Assembly (NCBI RefSeq): GCF_000002865.3
Contig: NW_001865039.1
Coordinates: 2,444,073-2,508,072 of the forward strand
Direction: 5' to 3'
Length of the DNA stretch: 64,000 nt
Source of the DNA: Monosiga brevicollis MX1
Taxonomy: Eukaryota > Opisthokonta > Choanoflagellata > Craspedida > Salpingoecidae
Shown here: positions 61,683-64,000 of the stretch, piece by piece
How positions within the stretch are numbered: position 1 is the stretch's first letter
Layout of the letters: every line of letters starts with the position of its first letter
Made by a program: the position numbers and the translations under genes
Notes under the pieces: model-generated
Seen by the model: only the letters and a program-made list of their open reading frames with translations
Databases searched by the model: none
Told to the model about the DNA's origin: nothing

Positions 61683-63382
61683 ATGGCGGTGTTATCCACT
61701 TCGGCGAGAAGATGGGCCGGGTCACGGCGCCAGGGCCAAGTCTGGCTTGTGCTGCTTCTTGTAGCTTGTGCTAGCGGAGACTTCATTCCCACAGGAATTG
61801 ACAACTCTTTTCGCCACGAGGTATCAGCATTCGATTCGACCCTTCCCCTCGGTTGAAACTGTCCCCACTCCAGTTCTTGCTATGCACCAAAACGGTCGTG
61901 CGCGGGTGCGCCGCCTCACCCCCAGCTGACACTTGATCCCGCCAGTGTAGGACAATGCACAACTATTCGCTAGATGATGCCGTCAACATTGTCTTTCATC
62001 AGGATAATGACACGGCCACTCTTGAGGTGTTGGCCTGCAGCGACCCGTACGCCATCTTTACTTATGGTGCCTGGCGGCAAGCACTCGCCATTTGCTCCGG
62101 CTATGCCCCGCTCAATTATTCGGCCACAGGGCAATATTATACGCCGATTGGCCTCGCTTTTGCCACTCGATACGCCCCTCAACCCTATATGGAGGACCTC
62201 TCTCGAGCCTATGTTTCTGCCTCGTGGTCTCGCGTCTCGACCGAACTCCCGGCTGACGCGCTCTACCAGCCCGTGCAAAATGTGGAAATGGGCGCTGTTC
62301 TCCCCGTGGCCATGAACGCCAACACGGACCTCCCGAAATACTACATTGATGTTGTGCGCAGTCCTGGATTGACCTTTATCATTTCCGTGCGCCAATCCAT
62401 GGCCACTACCCTGGGCGCCATCATCTCCCCAGAGATTGTCTACCTGCTCGTCCTCACCCTGGTGGTCGGCATTGTCGTGGGCACACTTGTGTACGCCGCT
62501 GAATGGGCGTCGGTGGCGCTCAAGGCCTACCACACGACCGATATCAACTACAGCCTCACATTCCCCAACGGCTTTTTATGGACAATCTTTTATGCCTTTA
62601 TGGTCATGCTCGCCGTTTTCTACGACGAGCGACACCCGCGGGCCATCGCCTCGCGCGTCTTGCTCATGGTCTGGAAGTGGGCCACCTGGCTGCTGGTGGG
62701 CCTTGTCAATGCGCGCTTGCTCTTGTATCTGCAGCCACCCTCCTCCATCCGTTCCGACCAGGAGCTGTCCACTTTAACCGTGGCCGTCCTCGAGAATACC
62801 ATTGAAGACTATCGTGTAGGCATCCGCGGCGCCATGGTCAAGGTATTCAACTCAACCGACGCCGCCATTCGTGCGTTGCTGGCTGATGAAGTGGACGCCT
62901 TTGCTGTCGACACGGTTGTGTCGGGTTCCATTTTGACGTACGCTGCTAATCTGGGCCATTCTGTCAAGACAAACGGGTATCTTCTCAGCGACATCCTGCA
63001 TGGCGTGCTGGTAAGCGCTGAGGTGGCCGATTTACCTGGCCTCAACCTAAGGAGCAACACTAGCAACACCACGTTGCTACAATGTGTGGAAGAATCAATG
63101 GTGGTCATTCGCCCAACCATTGAGGAGCAAATTGCTGCCTGGGTGGGTCACAGCAATCATTCAGCAAACGCCGCGGAAGGAAGCTCCGGATATGGCGCCG
63201 ACAACCCGCTCATCATTACCGGTGGCATCCTCGTCATCGGCCTCTGGCTTTTGGCAGCCCTGTGGAACCTTCCGCCAGCATTGCGCTGTTATCATCGTGG
63301 CGAATACGACGACAGCGACAACGAATCGGTTCCACTGGCCAGCAGCCATCGCAGCGTTACGGTAAATGACGTGCGTTTGTGA
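61683..63382 (+). CDS. Ionotropic glutamate receptor-like channel
   Basis: Two exons, 61683-61820 and 61946-63382, in phase, giving 524 aa. A signal peptide (VWLVLLLVACASG) is followed by an extracellular segment with N-glycosylation sites. Then come a first membrane span (YLLVLTLVVGIVVGTLVYAA), a re-entrant-like segment (FPNGFLWTIFYAFMVMLAVF) and a second span (WKWATWLLVGLVNARLLLYL). A second extracellular part of about 120 residues has a periplasmic-binding-like stretch (DAAIRALLADEVDAFAVDTV). A last span (PLIITGGILVIGLWLLAALW) and a short acidic tail end the protein. This S1-M1-pore-M2-S2-M3 order is that of ionotropic glutamate receptors and GluR0. The usual SYTANLA gate motif is not seen, so ligand and ion selectivity are unknown. 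Confidence 0.6.
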
Positions 63383-64000
63383 GACACCCCCAACTTCCAG
63401 TCTGCCTGGCTCTGCCAATCTCTCGAGGCGGTGACAGCCACCACGAGGAGAGGAAGGCGCTTGGCGTGACATGCTGAGGGATGCATTTTGCTATACATCA
63501 ACGTGGGGTCGCTGTATTTGTAGCGTACTGTGCGCACAAGCTGACGGTTCTTTTCTGTCTCCCCTCTTTTTCCCACTCTTTATGTTTATTCATTTCCTTC
63601 CTCTTCCTGCCTTTCTGTTTGGGTCTGGGGCAATCCTGACCTCTTGAACTCTACCTTCACCTCTTCTTGTGGCCATGCAATGGATGGATGCCTGAATGCC
63701 TTGGCGACTATGACCGACTTATTGAAAAATACTTGTTTTAGTATTCGCCTTAGGTTGAAGTGTTCAACCGGCATGCTAAGGCGCTGTCTTGGGTGCTTAC
63801 GAATTCGACCGACTGAGAAAAGCACATCAAATCATGCTCTTGCTTGCATGGCCATCGTGTGCGCAAAACAAGAGTTTTTCGGTACCGTTGGTTCAGGCTT
63901 ATGGAAGAGTGTTGTGGCTTAGGAGGCCTTGCTTCATCCAGCTGCTAAGACTGATTAATTTGTTTCCCTCCCTCCCTCCCTCCCCCCCCCCCCCCCCCCC
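63383..64000. other. 3' flank ending in a poly-C run
   Basis: No exon recognised after the channel gene. CCT repeats from 63967 lead into 19 C at 63982-64000, the window end. Confidence 0.6.

Overview
The window looks like nuclear DNA of a unicellular relative of animals, most likely a choanoflagellate of the Monosiga type. This is inferred. Genes are close together on both strands and are cut by many short GT-AG introns (about 40-250 bases). The coding DNA is fairly GC-rich, CA and CT microsatellites are common, and typical eukaryotic housekeeping genes sit beside a large transmembrane receptor with thrombospondin-like repeats and a tyrosine-bearing tail. One run of N (29717-29766) marks a draft-assembly gap. 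There are no prokaryotic signals, and I saw no rRNA, tRNA or CRISPR. Exon borders below come from reading splice sites, phases and family conservation by eye. Where exons are listed in full, their lengths sum to a continuous reading frame.

Left part (1-23.5 kb): a partial secreted protein (-); a membrane-anchored thioredoxin-like protein (+); a small PH-domain protein (-); DSCC1/DCC1, a subunit of the Ctf18-RFC clamp loader (+); an ERK-type MAP kinase with a TEY activation loop (+); coatomer gamma, COPG (-, predicted 874 aa); an unrecognised low-complexity protein (+); a secreted GxGYxYP-family protein (-); and ribokinase (+).

Middle part (23.5-43 kb): a protein with a PABP-binding PAM2 motif, two CCCH zinc fingers, DUF1771 and an Smr nuclease domain (+); a giant single-pass receptor with about 14 thrombospondin type-1-like modules (-, crossing the N gap); a RabGAP1/EVI5-like TBC protein (-); two tandem paralogues joining His/Pro-rich segments to an FGF/fascin-like beta-trefoil (-); and a 69-residue membrane protein (-).

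Right part (43-64 kb): AP5Z1, the zeta subunit of the AP-5 complex (+); a very unusual gene whose splice phases join degenerate EF-hands, a complete histidine acid phosphatase and an IP6K-type inositol hexakisphosphate kinase with a PH-like insert (+); a TTLL3/8-type tubulin glycine ligase (-); and an ionotropic-glutamate-receptor-like channel (+).

The genes are not organised as pathways. Themes recur, however: vesicle traffic (COPG, TBC, AP5Z1), signalling (ERK, receptor, inositol pyrophosphates), cilium/microtubule modification (TTLL) and secreted polysaccharide-type proteins. The strongest candidate for an undescribed system is the phosphatase-kinase fusion at 49084-55979. By a different domain combination it resembles the kinase-plus-phosphatase layout of Vip1/PPIP5K.
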